From Dasypus novemcinctus (Eukaryota; Chordata; Mammalia; Cingulata; Dasypodidae): a stretch of DNA of 64,000 nucleotides. The stretch lies in NCBI RefSeq assembly GCF_030445035.2, contig NC_080683.1:22161528-22225527 (forward strand). The letters are read 5' to 3'. A program made the position numbers and the translations under genes. Below, piece by piece: positions 35,241 to 47,489 of this stretch. The notes under the pieces were generated by a model. The model saw only the letters and a program-made list of their open reading frames with translations. It was not told where the DNA came from and did not search any database. The stretch's first letter is position 1. Every line of letters starts with the position of its first letter.

Positions 35241-35819
35241 ATATCTTAGAGTGCTCTTATTCCTCTTATAATTGACAGATTTTAAAGTGTGCAGCAAATA
35301 ATTGCTTTTATAAAATTGTGTTATCTAATTTTGTAATGTTTAATACCAGGAGTAATAATTCTTCCAGTTCTTTCCCTCTTTCCCTTTGAAACAAAACAAG
35401 GTATTTTATACGGTGGGGGGAATTTCATGTATTTACAGTTCTCTTGTGTTTTTTTGCTTCTGATCTAATGCTCTTTATTGCTTTTCACCACAAAACTGCA
35501 TAGAATCTTCATCTATTAAGTTGCAAATGTGCACTTAGAAAGTTATAAAAACTATTGACAGATAATGAATCTGTATAAAAGGTATGGATAAAAGTTCTTA
35601 AAAAATTAGGATTATGTATTACTCTTCATTCTGTTCTAAGAATTTTGGGGGTGGGGAGAGGTGAGAGAGAGAGCCATGTGTTTAGTTTTGTGGTCCAAGA
35701 CCCTGCTAATAAAAGATTAAGATATCCTTTTAGTTAGAAATAAGGAATTTCTTTAGTGTTTTGAAAATTTGGGAAGTCTTCCAACAGATTTAAGGACTAC
35801 CAACCATTTAATTCTAAAT

Positions 35820-36735
35820 CAAAGGTTTTCAAAAGAGGCAATTTTAGCCCCTAGAGGTCATTTGCCAATGTTTTGGAAACATTTTTATAAAATTAAATTT
35901 TATTGAAGTATGTCATTCATGGATGAACACACATAAACAATAAATGTATAGCAAAATTTGTTTATTTACAAAACAAACATGCATATCGTCATAAGGCATC
36001 CATATATTACCCACCATCAAAACCTTGTAGTGAAACATTTGTTACAATGTTTCAAATGAGAGAGTATCATCAAAGCAATATTACTAATTGTAACCCATTT
36101 CACACATTTGGTATATTCCCCCCCAATCTACCTGATTATTAACATGCTGTTTTCTGCTCTTATATTTGTTATTCATAAAAAACTTTCTCATATTTGTCCT
36201 ATTAACCACAGCCATCTTATACCACTGCCTCCTTGTGTTATATAGACTTATGCTTTGTACAGTCCATTCAACATGTACACTCAGTGGCTCTCATTTTCAT
36301 CCCAGAGTTGTACTGTCATCATCTCAGTCAATATTGGAATGTTTTCATTACTTCAAAAGGAAAAATCCCATACCTCTTATACCCCTTTATAGGTGTCCTT
36401 TAGTAATGAAAAAAAATATCTTCTTGCCATTGCTGCAAAATATTACAGTATTACTGTAAACAATTGTCCATAAGTTATAGTAGTTGTAATTTTCCCATGT
36501 ATCACCATATTCTTAGCATTTTATAAAAGAAGAGCATTTTATATTTGTACCATTAGCCACAAGCCTCATCCACCACTGAAATCACTCTGTTATGTAGACC
36601 ATAGATTATTCTTGGAGATATTTTTTAATTGTCATCACTTGGCAAGTGGGGGGAAGTGTTGCTCTTGTTGGTGGGTAGAGGCTAGGAATATTGCTAGAAA
36701 TCTGCAAGGTACAAGACACTCCCCACAACAAATCT
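35820..36735. mobile_element. hAT-Charlie MITE (MER20-like) split by an L1 3' end
   Basis: Left part 35820-35882 ('ggcaattttagcccctagag', 'atttgccaatgttttggaaa') and right part 36624-36735 ('ttgtcatcacttggcaagtg', 'aagacactccccacaacaaa') read as one non-autonomous hAT element. Between them, 35883-36623 is L1 3' UTR-type sequence like that at 37.74 kb ('ttattgaagtatgtcattca'). Confidence 0.6.
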
Positions 36736-37149
36736 TGGTTTAACTCAAATGGCTTTTAAGGGTTCAGCATACTGTAGAACTTTATTTTTCTTTAAAATTC
36801 TAGACAAAAAGAGAAAATGCTGGCTTGATACACTTAATAGCTTCTGCCCAGTAGCACAGCAACTTTTAGATTCTGATTTGAGGCAAGATGAAAGAGGAGA
36901 GCTCCAGGTTTCCAGGTTTTCCTTGTTTCCCATGGCTGCTCCTTAGACCATATTAGTTGTTTTTATTTCAAGTGTTTACTGGGAAATTGTTAAACATAAA
37001 ACAAATGGGGATACCATAAAACATAAAATGCAGAAATCTCAAGGTGTTAGAATCTTTCAGTATTCTTATGGTTCCCATCTTCCTGGCTGAGTTGAGTTTG
37101 TGCCTTTCACATTTTAGGGAAACCCCATACTGATTAAGAACCCTGCTTT

Positions 37150-37355
37150 GGCTCTGACAGTAATTCATATTTCATTTGACTTATTGACTAGCTGTGTGCC
37201 CTTGGATAACAAAAATGGACTTCCTCCTGTGTAAGATGGGAATAATGCTGCCTCCTAAGTTTCCATGAGGTCAGGAACTTTGTTTTATTGCTCTCCCAAT
37301 GCGTCCGGTACCTGGGACAGAGAACATGCTAAATAAATATTATTGAATAAGCATG
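37150..37355 (+). repeat. MIR/L2-type old repeat
   Basis: 'actagctgtgtgcccttgga' and 'taagatgggaataatgctgc' are MIR-like; 'ggtacctgggacagagaaca' and 'aaataaatattattgaataa' look like an L2/MIR 3' end. Confidence 0.5.
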
Positions 37356-37966
37356 TAAAGCCCTGGTGTGATTCCTAAGACCCAGAAAGATGCTATGTTT
37401 AATATTGGTATGTACTAAGAAGATTTTCATGTTTAGATTCAATATTAAAATATGCCATAATTTTTTGCCATTTTCAAATAACCACACTGTTTCTTTTTCT
37501 ATTAGTTGATGATGTGCTGAAAAAAAAAACCAAAACATTTCATCTGCTTCTTAAAGAAATGAACTATCTAAATAAGGGATTCTTAACCTTTTTGTTCTAC
37601 AGACCCCTTTGCTAGTCAGGTGAAAGCCATGGACCCCTTACTATGTTCACACTATACTGTGTATTATTTAAGAAACATATCACACCCACACCAACATGTC
37701 CCTACAAGAATAATGTGTTTTTTTGCATTTAAAAAAATTATTGAAGTATATCACTCATACACGAACATACATAAACAATAAGTGTATAGGAATAGTTGTG
37801 AACTTACAAAACAAGTATATATAACATCATAGAGGGCTCTCATACCTCACCCTATCACCAATACCTAGCATTGTTGTTAAACATTTTAAACTAATGATTA
37901 AAGAGCATCCTCAAAATATTACTGCTAACCAAAATATTTCCCCCCAATCCACCTTGTCATTATTTT

Positions 37967-38375
37967 ATTTATTTGTTTATTTATTTATTTCTCTCCCCTC
38001 CCCCCCCCACCCTGGTTGTCTGTTGTCTTTGTCTATTTGCTGCGTCTTCTTTGTCCGCTTCTGTTATTGTCAGCAGCATGGGAATCTGTATTTCTTTCTG
38101 TTTCGTCATCTTGTTGTGTCAGCTCTCCGTATGTGTGGTACCATTCCTGGGCAGGCTGCACTTTCTTTCGTGTTGGGTGGCTCTCCTAACGGGGTGCACT
38201 CCTTGCGCGTGGGGCTTCCCTATGCGGGGGACACCACTGCGTGGCAGGGCACTCCTTGCATGCATCAGCACTGCACATGGGCCAGCAGCACACGGGTCAA
38301 GGAGGCCCGGGGTTTGAACCATGGACTTCCCATGTGGTAGACGGATGCCCTAACCACTGAGCCAAGTCCACCGCC
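37967..38375 (-). mobile_element. DAS SINE in L1 3' UTR
   Basis: A typical minus-sense DAS element with tail 'atttatttgtttatttattt' and head ending 'gagccaagtccaccgcc'. The target duplication gtcattatttt lies at 37956-37966 and 38376-38386. It is among the least diverged DAS copies here, keeping several CpGs (for example gtgcactccttgcgcgtggg). Confidence 0.9.
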
Positions 38376-41079
38376 GTCATTATTTTTTATACTATTTATA
38401 CATAAATACACATAAACAATAAGTGTATAGTAAAAGTTATGAACTTAAAAAGCACACATACATAACATCATACAGGGGCCCCACACATCAACCCTCCACC
38501 AACACCTTGCATTGTTGAGAGATGTTTGTTATAAATTAGGAAAGAATATTATCCAAATTTTATTACTAATTATAGTCCTTATCTTACATTTGGTGTATTT
38601 TTCCCCCAACCCACCTTATTATTTTTAAAATATATTTTTATAACGGACATTGTAGACTTACAAAACAACATGCACATGTGAAGAATTCCCAAACAACACC
38701 CTTCTATCAACACACCACACTGTGTTAGAACATTTGTTACAGATTATGAGATAATATTATCCGATTATTATCATGTCCATAGTGGACATTTGGCACATAT
38801 TTTCCATACTCTCCCACTTTCCCATTATCAACATAGTACATCTTTGGCATAGATGCATGAATGTCACATTATTACTCATACCCACAGTCTGTAGGTCACT
38901 CCTGTTGTATTTTTCCCTTGCTTGTCCACATCCCCACCACCCTGCAGTAGTGATATACATTTAGCTCTAGCTAACAAAGGACGCTCTTGCATCTGTACCA
39001 TCAACCACAATTCTCTTCCACCTCTGGGTTTACTGTGCTATTCAGTCCCTAGATTATTCTCTAACATTCTGCCAATTGGCATTTCCATCTCTAGACTACC
39101 ATTTTCATCCACATCCTCTTTTATAAACCAGCTGTTACACACTCACTATAATGTGTTACCATCAATGCTGTATATGTCCACACTTTCACAGTAAAACTAA
39201 TTAAAACATCTACATACATTAAACATCAGTAGTCCATCTCAGTCCTCCTCTTATCTCCTTTTAAGAATCCACCACCTTCCACCAGGTCCTAAGATATTTT
39301 CCTTCATTTTCTTCTAGAAGCTCTATGGTTCTTGCCTTTATATCTAGGATTTTTATTCATTTTGAGTTAATTTTTAGATATCCCCAACTCTCTCAGCACA
39401 ATTTGTTGAATGTACTATTCTGCCTGAGCTGGGTGGGTTTGACAGACTAGTCAAAAAATTACTTGACCATAGATGTGAGAGTCTGTTTCTGAACCAATAG
39501 TTTGGTTCCATTTATCTTTGTGTCTGTCTTTATGCTAGTACCATGTTGTTTTTACCACTGTAACTAGGTAATATGATTTAAAATCCAGAAATGAGAGTCC
39601 TCCAACTTCACATTTCCTTTTTAAGATGTTTCTGGTAATTCAGGACCCCTTGCCCTTCTAAATAAATTTGATAATCATGTATTGCATTTACTTTAAAAAT
39701 GCTGGTGGAATTTTTATCGGGATTGCACTGAATCTGTGTATCAATTTGAGTACAATTGACATCTTAATGATATTTAGTCTTCCATCTGTGAGCAAGGAAT
39801 TAATGTTCTTCCAATTATTTAGGCCTTTTAAAATTTCTTTTAACATTGAGTTGTAGTTTTCTGAATACAAGTGCTTTACATTGTTGGTTAAGTTTATTTC
39901 TGAATATTTTGGTTTTATTTGTTATATTTTATTTTCACCCCTCTTTTGGCACTTTCAGTTACTTTTATTTATATAATCTTCACTTCTAAACTCTCTTCCA
40001 GGCCTCTCTCTCTCGTCTTTTCTTTTCAGGCTGTAGCACTCCCCTTAGTATTTTCTGTAAATCTGGTCTTTTGGTTACAAATTCTCTCAGTTTCTGTTTA
40101 TCTGTGAATATTCTAAACTCACCCTCATTTTTGAAAGACAGTCTTGCCAGATATAAGATTCTGGCTGAAAGTTTTTCTCTGGCAGTATCTGAAATATATC
40201 ATACCACTGTCTTCTAGTTGCCATGGTTTCTGGAAATAAATCAGCACTTAATCTTACTGGGTATCCTTATATGTTATGCGTTGCTTTTCTCTTGCTCCTC
40301 TCAGAATTCTCTCTTTGTATTTGGCATTTGACACTCTGATTAGTACATGTTTTGGAGTTGGTCTATTGGGATTTTTTGGCTGGGAGTACATTGTGCTTCT
40401 TGGACATGGATATCTATGTCCTTCAATAGGGCGAGGAAATTATTTACCATTATTTCTTCAGATGTTCCTTCTACCCCTTTTCCCTTCTCTTCTCCTTCTG
40501 GGATACCCATGAAACATGTTTGCATGTCTCTTGCTGTCATTTAGTTCCCTAAAGCCTTGTTCAATTTTTCCCAATCTTTTCTTCATCTATTCTTTTGTAT
40601 GTTCAATTTCAGGGCCATTTCTTCAAGCTCACTGAACCTTTCTTCTGCCTCCTCAAAGTCACTATTAAATGATTCTAATTTTTTTTAAATTTCAATTTTT
40701 GCACCTTTCATTCCTGTAAGATCTGCTATTTTTCTATGTATGCTTTCAAATTCTTCTTTGTGCTCATCCAATGTCTTCTTAATATCTTTAATCTCTTTAG
40801 CCGTCTCAATGAATTTATTAAGAGATTTGTTTGAACATCTATGCTTAGTTGTCTCAACTCCTTTATGTCATCTGGAGGCTTATCTTGTTCCTTTAAGTGG
40901 GCCATAGCTTCCCGCATCTTGATGTGGATTATAATTTTTTGTTGGTGTCTTGGTATCTGGCTTACTAGAATATTTATTGTGTTGGCAGTTTTTTCTTTAG
41001 TTTAGGGCTTCCTGCACTTTTTCCCTTGCTGGTTGTGTAGTAGGAGCCAAGGTTGGTGCTATAAGCTGTGGAAGCTCAA

Positions 41080-42250
41080 GCTGCCCTCATTGCCACAGGG
41101 ACAGATGAAGCTTCTCCCAACTTTCTCCTTTGCCAGGGGAAGGGACAGAGCCACAGCTGTGTGGAATAATCCAAGTTGTGCAGGCTTAGACTGTAGTTGC
41201 TCAGAGAGACTGATGAAGCTTCATGCCCCTTTCTCCCCTGCCTGGCGTGGGGATGGAGCTGCAGGTGTGGGCAGCAATCTGTGCAGTGCAGATCCAGGAT
41301 GACTGCAGTTGCCCTGGTAGACTTCAGGCTATTTAGTTTGTGTCAGCCCAATGTACCTTCAGTTACATGGATAGGCTGGTGCAGGGCCCGCCACCTTCCT
41401 CCCTGCCAGAGGTGGGGCTGAAGCTTACGCTAGGGCTGCAGGCCAATCTAGGTAAAAAAAACCAGTCCCTACCATCACAGTGACTTTCAGTCAGTCTGGC
41501 TTCCCCTCATGCAGAGGGTGGAGTCAAAATCGTGGCTACTGGCCTCTTTCAGACTTGGACAGGTTCAAACTTTAGCTGTTATTAGGGTTATACTTTAGCT
41601 AGCCAAATCCACCAATCAGTAGCTGAAATTGGTGGCCAACCATCTCCTCTTCCCCTGTTTTTGGGAAATGGAGCTTCCAATTCCAGCCACAGAATAGCTC
41701 CTGGGGCAGCTTGCACAACCAATGCAGGGTGATCACCAGCTTCCATGGCACAGCCTGTAATTTCCCAGAGAGGCTAACGCAGGTCCCCCCAGCTTCCTCC
41801 ATGCTGGAGGCGGGGCTGGGGCTTATTCTAGAGCTGCAATTTGACCTAGATGGATAGATGCAAGTCCCTACTAGCACTGTGATCCTGCTTCCCCTTGTGC
41901 CAGGTGCAGAGTTAAGATGGTGGCTCCCAGGCTCAAACTTTAGCTGTTCTCAGGATTATATTTGAGCCCACTGAATTTACTCATCAGTAGCTGAAGTTGG
42001 TGCCCAACCATCTTTTCCTCCCCCATTTTTGGGGAGTGGAGCTTTCAATTTCAGCCACGGAACAGCTCCGGAGGTGGCTTGTGCCTCCAGTGTTGGATGG
42101 GCACCAGCATCTGGGGTGTGGAGCACTCTACTTACGAGTCATCTCTGCAGATGAGCAGTCTCCTCCTTCCATTCCTTCAAGGATGTTGCAGGATGCACTT
42201 CTGGTCTGTTGGAGCCCCCAAACAGATGTTCTAAAATAGTTTTGGGTGAT
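41080..42250 (-). repeat. Tandem monomers in the L1 5' UTR
   Basis: The phrase 'atcagtagctgaa(a/g)ttggtg' occurs at 41615 and again at 41983, 368 bp apart. The sequence around it repeats in the same order: 'ctttagctgtt', 'ggagctt(c/t)caatt', 'cagccac(a/g)gaac', 'agctcc(t/g)gg'. A less complete third unit starts left of 41450 ('gctgaagcttacgctagggc' against 'gctggggcttattctagagc' at 41816). This resembles the monomer-type promoters of some L1 families. Confidence 0.65.
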
Positions 42251-42254
42251 TTCT

Positions 42255-42644
42255 TTTTTTTTTAAGATTTATTTTATTTATTCCCCCCCCCCCCAACCCC
42301 CTTGTCTGCTCTCTGTGTCCGCTTGTACCCTCAGTGGCAACGGGAAACTGCCTCTCTTTTTTGTTGCATCATCTTGCTGTGTCAGCTCTCCATGTGTGCG
42401 GTGCCAGTCCTGGGTGGGCTGCACTTTTTTTCACGCAGGGCAGCTCTCCTTGCAGGGCGCACTCCTTGCAAATGGGGCACTCCCATTTGGGGGCACCCCT
42501 GTGTGGCACAATACTCCTTGCACGCAGCAGCGATGTGTGTGGGTCAGCACACCACACGGGTCAGGAGGCCCTGGGTATGGAACCCTGGACCCTCCCCATA
42601 TGGTAGGCAGGCGCTCTATCAGTTGAGCCATGTCAGCTTTCCTC
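42255..42644 (-). mobile_element. DAS SINE in L1 5' UTR
   Basis: Minus-sense DAS element with a C9-10 homopolymer after the tail and head ending 'gagccatgtcagctttcc'. The target duplication tgggtgatttct lies at 42243-42254 and 42645-42656. Confidence 0.9.
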
Positions 42645-43089
42645 TGGGTGATTTCTAACTGCTCCGTAGCAGGAGTTGACTCTAGGAGCTCCTTACTCTG
42701 CTGCTATCTGTGGGTTGTAGAATAATGTTTTTTTAAAATTTTCAGTTCAAGCTCACGGACCCCCTGAAATCTTACCACAGACCGAAGGGATCTGTAGACC
42801 CTGGTTAAGAATCCATGATCTAAATATTGATGCCTCACTTTAATTCCACAATACCTTATCTGGAACCTTCAGTGATTCCATTGAACTCTGTAATTTGTTC
42901 AGAATACAGGGTATTAAGATCACCCATCTTGTTGTTTTCTCTGAGAAAAATAATTATCAAACAAAGAATATATTTTTGATCTTTTAAAGTTGACTGATAC
43001 CAGTGGGAGACAAAATATATTTTAACAAATCTATTGGAATATGAGTACATGTAAACAGATGTAGTCTAAATTCTTACCTGATAATTAGC

Positions 43090-43330
43090 CCAGTCATTAC
43101 AATGGAGTGGTTAAAGTACACATTTTGTACTGTGTTTAGAATGCCATTGGGCTCTTTTACCAACTAATCATTTGATCTTGGGCAAACTGCTTTCTCTAAA
43201 CTCCAAATTCATCATAGGCATTTCTTCTTAACATCTATGCTAAAGGTTGTTTTGAGGAATAACTGATGAATGCATTCTTAGTACAGTACCCGGGACATAT
43301 CAAGCATTCAGTAGAATTATCTTTGTTATA
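43090..43330 (+). repeat. MIR SINE
   Basis: 'acaatggagtggttaaagta', then 'atttgatcttgggcaaactg' and 'gaggaataactgatgaatgc' follow MIR order. Confidence 0.6.
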
Positions 43331-45035
43331 CTTAAAGCACCATCACTGCTTCTGAAGTGTTATGTTTATCTCAAGTTAAAGCACTTGTATGATTGTTTGA
43401 GTTGTGAGCTGTATGAGCAGCTTTTTTTATGGAACTCCATTTTTTCTTGCAAGAATAACTAACAGGTAAATTATAGTTTTTTAGACTTGAGTACTTGGTA
43501 GACAGTCTCTCAGAAATGAATGAAGTGTGCCTATTGCTTTAATGAAAACAATTGATACTAGTTGTTGCCAATGATAAAATTTGAGTTTTTAAGCAAAAAT
43601 TAGAATTTTGGAAATTACATCTGCCATCCTTGCTTAATAGCTTCCTAATACTCCTCAAGTTTTTCTGATGAGGTATGATAAAAAATCACAAATGGGTAAA
43701 GAGCCATGCAAGGTACAAGATAAAACAATGAATTTGAAAGTAACAATGTAAAAAAGTTTACTGATATGATTTTAATGTCCTTTAGACATTAGAGAATTTG
43801 TAGATTCTCTGATACTAGGTAGAGTCTTCAAAGTGCTTTTTCCTTAAGTCATGTGTTTTTTAGACAGTGTACATGTTAACTAGTATTAGCTGGCTGTCAT
43901 GGTCAAGCATTCAGCCCTTGTCAGGTATTTGCCTCAATAGAGTGACCAATACTTTGCACTAGGTGCCATGGAAACCTAAAGTTACAGGACCTGGTTTCTC
44001 AAAGAATATCTCTGGAGTCATTTATGACATGAAACATGGTACACGGTTGTGCCATATACTTCCGTAGTTCTGTAGCACCATTCCTTTCTCTACTCTTCAG
44101 GAAAGCATGTCAGATGCAAGTAAGTGAGAGGGATGATATTATAGAAATAAACTTGTATCATTTAATTTACTTAAAAAATAAATTAATGGCCTACTTTACT
44201 TATTTGTGAAAAACTCATAACTTTTACCACATTGCAGTGTAGAACTGTTGTAATGCCCTATAAGCTCCTTAGGCAGGAACCAAGCCTTCTCTATGCTTGA
44301 TTGCCTGGACTTGGCATGGTGTGCGGCACTAGGTAGACATCCAAAGATGTCTGTTGATTTGACTTCAATATATTTCCTTATAGTGAATATTAATGACTGG
44401 CTCTCTATAACTTCTAAGTTTTGTGTAAGTCAGTTCTCTGAAATTAGGAAAACAAAGCATATATAAAATAAATATGCTATATTTTCTAAGACTATTCTAC
44501 AAAATATTTTAAACAGGGATAAATATAGCTGAACTGGAAGATCATTACTAGCCTGAGTTTTATTTCTTGACAGCTGCTTTACAGGAGGGAGAATTTCTAA
44601 TTGTGATAGACTGGTTTATGAACATTTTAAATGAATGAATACTGACTTCTATGCAAAATTTCACTTTCTCTTCTAATGCCCTTCTTTTTAGTCTCTAGTG
44701 GCCTGCTACAGATGAATTATCCCACCCGCCCAGCCCCATCCCAACCTCACTGCCCTTATGAATGGGGAAAGTGTTTATGATGCTGTTTCTCTCTCTCTCT
44801 TTCTCCCTCTCTCTCTCTCTCTGTTGGCTGTTTATAGTCAGAAACTTTTGTTGGTTTCATGTACAATATATACTGATTGTTAATCATCACTATCATTGGC
44901 AACTATGACTTAATTTTTTTAAAGTGAAAAAGTATCCAGCCTTGGATATCATCTTTGATTCTTTCTTTCACATTTCACAAAGTTCATATATCAAAAGATC
45001 ATGTTAGCTATGCTTTCACATTTTTGCCAAAATTT
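43331..45035. other. RHAGP intron 1, mostly unassigned
   Basis: No exon-like sequence. An L2/MIR-type tail is likely at 44245-44370 ('gctccttaggcaggaaccaa', 'tggcatggtgtgcggcacta'). A (CT)n microsatellite of about 33 bp lies at 44788-44821. The rest shows nothing I recognise. Confidence 0.45.
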
Positions 45036-45039
45036 GATC

Positions 45040-45540
45040 ATTTCCCAGGACTTGCTCCACCTCTACCTTGGTCCTGGCTACTATCATTTCTCTGAAAGAT
45101 ACTGAATTGGCCTCCTAATATGTCTTCCTGTGTAACTCCTTGGCGCCCCCTACAATCTATTCTTTACTCAACAATCAGAAGGTCCATTTAAAGCGTAAGT
45201 AGGTTACATTCCTTCCTCCAAGTCCTCCTGTGGCTTCCTAACTTACTCAGAATAACAACCACATGATTATAATGGCCTATGATCCCTTGTAGCACCCAGC
45301 CCCTCATGCCCTGACTTCCTCTCCTGCTAGTCTCTATACTTGCTTACTTCACATATTAAATTCCCCAGGGACTTTGCATTAACCATTTCTTCTACATTAA
45401 ATGCTCTTTCCCCAGTATCCATATAATTCACTTTCTTGCTTTTTTTAGTTACGTTCAAATGTCACTTCTTATCAGAATGAACTTCCAGACCATGAGATAA
45501 CTGCCTTTCTCAACCAGGTTACTCATCTAAACCACTGAAC
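45040..45540 (+). repeat. L2-type LINE fragment
   Basis: 'gcctcctaatatgtcttcct', 'ccctacaatctattctttac', 'agtcctcctgtggcttccta', 'ccccagggactttgcattaa' and 'cgttcaaatgtcacttctta' follow a very common old mammalian L2 segment. In RHAGP intron 1. Confidence 0.6.
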
Positions 45541-46898
45541 AATTAAAAAAATGATGTGATTTTTCTGGATCCCCAAAGTGGTGCAGGATTAGTACCATTC
45601 TAGATACATAGGAGAGAAGTTAATTCACTTGATACAGGAGATGTTTTGGGGTATGAGGATGTAGTATTCTCCCATAACCCCACTTGAGAAAGGTCATTCC
45701 CCCTTGCCCAGATGCATCTATTTCTCTCTTCTTGTTTCCTATATACTATCTAAATGTGGGTCTATTCTCTATGTAATGAAAAGAGAACTAGATGTGGAAC
45801 CTGAGTCTCTGACTTAAGATGTTTTCCCTTAAATTGTACTTGTGCATTTTGGCTAGTCCACTTATCACTTCTAGGTCATAATTTCTTCTTGAGAATGATT
45901 ATATTAATTTCCTCAACAAGCTTTGGGAATGAAAAAATAAATATCCAATTATTCTTAGGAAGTTTTAAACCTAGGCTACAAAATGATAATTAATATTTCT
46001 ACTATTTTAATTAATTAAAATTTAAAATTATTTGAGCCTCATTAAAAAATCAATACAATATATGTAATAGTGATATACTGTTATACTGTAGTGATAACTA
46101 CTTCCTGGTTAAAGAGGTTATGAATGTGCCTGGCTCATTAAAAGAATTTAGTAATTGGTAGTCATTACTATAATATTAAATATTTTACAGCCTGCCTTTC
46201 CAAAATTGAAAACAAAATCCTTCCTTCCCTCAGTCACCAATCCTAGAGAAGTTTCTTGTCTTAAGATGTTTAAGTGCGCAGACTTTTCTTCTCCATCTTA
46301 TATATAACTTTCATTAGAAACTCTGTTTCTCTATGAACATTATAAATTCCTGAAGACTTCCTTTTCAAGTAAAACTCCTTAACTTCTACCTCATCCTAAA
46401 TATATTTTCTCTTTTGGGGGCTGATTTCTTTTATACCATGCAAAACTAGTCATCAATTCAGGGAGAAATAAAGTCATTTAGCAGGAGGTAGGAAATCCAA
46501 AAATTTACAATTATTTTAATTCTCAGCTTCTTTTTTGTTCATTTGTTTGTTGTATTTTTAATTTATTTTTTGTTAAAGAAATGGTGCTCACTGGGACATG
46601 GACTGAGCATTGCATGTAGGAAATTTATGGAGAAGCTCTCCCAATGGAGGGAGTCTGACTATTAGACTTCAGTCCCATTTTCAGCTCTTTGATATGATAC
46701 TTTAATAGACAAAGACCTATCTAAACACCTAATTCACAGAAGACCATATACCATAGCAGAAACATATAATACCCTTAACATTTAGAACTATCACATAATT
46801 CTGGAAGGAGCTTAAATAGTTATAGTGCTCAATGATTGTACTTTCTGAGATCCTGAGGAACCCACAAATATAAAATAAGAATTGGAATTCCTAATTAC

Positions 46899-47044
46899 AA
46901 GGATACAAATTGAGGAATCTGTCCATATCTGATGGCTTGGTGGTATTGAGCTGATGGGCATTTTTCTGCTCCATTTCATACTGACAATATATTTCAAATG
47001 AAGCAATCATGACAACCTCCAGGCCAACAGAACTTGAACCTCAT
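46899..47044 (-). pseudogene. RHAGP: RHAGP exon 1 (start codon), frameshifted
   Basis: ATG at 47044-47042 gives MRFKF, then a frame change, then VGLEVVMIASFEIYCQYEME QKNAHQLNTTKPSDMDRFLN LYP. This is clearly the N-terminus of RHAG (first helix and the glycosylated NxT region, LNITKP in human, here LNTTKP). The exon is 146 bp, against 157 expected from the human protein, so 11 nt net are lost near codon 6. A GTAATT donor remains, in the same phase as the exon 2 acceptor. Confidence 0.82.
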
Positions 47045-47096
47045 GTTTATGGCAAAAGCCAGAGGCACACTAAGCGCTTCACAGACTGTGGAAGGT

Positions 47097-47103
47097 TGAT
47101 AAG
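47097..47103. promoter_or_regulatory. GATA motif upstream of RHAGP exon 1
   Basis: TGATAAG on the plus strand (CTTATCA relative to the gene), 53 bp upstream of the start codon. RHAG is an erythroid gene controlled by GATA1, so a proximal GATA site is expected. A single short motif cannot prove function, and the gene is dead. Confidence 0.4.
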
Positions 47104-47489
47104 AACAGAGGGTTTGCTCTGTGTGTGGAATCAGACTGCATGCTCAAGGCACCCCAATGACTTGGCAAAAAAAAAAAAAAAAGCCAAAAGTGGTTAAAAG
47201 TTCTCACCCATTAGGGATAATTATGCTCTGAAATTGAATTATTCTGAATGCTGGTCTGAAGGTTATATAATACTTTGGATTGGAAGAAGCAAGATGATGA
47301 AGTTGATCTATTGCATCCATGTGTCTAGAATCCGATTTAACTTAATTTATCCTCTGCTCAGCTATCTGGGGCTCCTTACACCAGTCCATCTTTTTAGGTC
47401 AGAGTTACCAAAGGACAACAGTTCAAGAGGCTTCTATTCCAGCCAAAGGAAACTTTACCCCAGAGACCTGGATGGTAGGTGCAGCCACA

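Larger units (their letters stand above)
37725..42718 (-). mobile_element. L1 LINE with both ends, large ORF2 deletion, 5' UTR monomers
   Basis: Flanks carry near-identical copies of agaataatgt-plus-T-run (37707-37724 and 42719-42734), the target duplication. From 3' to 5' it holds a long 3' UTR (37.73-39.2 kb), only the C-terminal part of ORF2 (39.2-39.95 kb, with 'RLNIIKMSIVLKLIHRFSAI'), ORF1 (40.3-40.95 kb, 'FMGIPEGEEK') and a GC-rich 5' UTR (41.0-42.7 kb). Most of ORF2 is missing, so it could not have moved alone in this form. Two DAS SINEs are inserted in it. Confidence 0.8.
37574..42817. mobile_element. hAT MITE, complete, split by an L1
   Basis: The outer element has inverted ends aagggattcttaacc (37574-37588) and ggttaagaatccatg (42803-42817), and an 8-bp target duplication atctaaat at 37566-37573 and 42818-42825. 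Inside, 'cagacccctttgctagtcag' and 'gctcacggaccccctgaaat' are the two halves, separated by the L1 at 37725-42718. The 8-bp duplication is diagnostic of hAT transposition. Confidence 0.8.
17013..47044 (-). pseudogene. RHAGP: RHAG duplicate, decayed (all ten exons traceable)
   Basis: The parent family is RHAG, a 12-helix Amt/Mep/Rh channel that conducts ammonia (and probably CO2) across the red-cell membrane and is the core of the Rh complex. Ten exon remnants occur in the correct order on the minus strand, with parental lengths for exons 2 and 4-10 and matching splice phases, so this is a genomic duplicate and not a retrocopy. Disabling changes seen directly are 11-nt net deletions in exons 1 and 3, no GT after exon 2, TGA in exon 4, TAG in exon 5, AG-to-AT acceptor and lost donor at exon 8, and two TAG codons in exon 9. 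Exons 6, 7 and 10 remain open. The copy starting at 59.2 kb is the better candidate for the working gene. Confidence 0.92.

Noticed and set aside
41033-41421. Open frames in GC-rich DNA as exons of a host gene
   Set aside because: They lie between L1 ORF1 and the L1 5' end, show no splice signals, and repeat as 5' UTR monomers.
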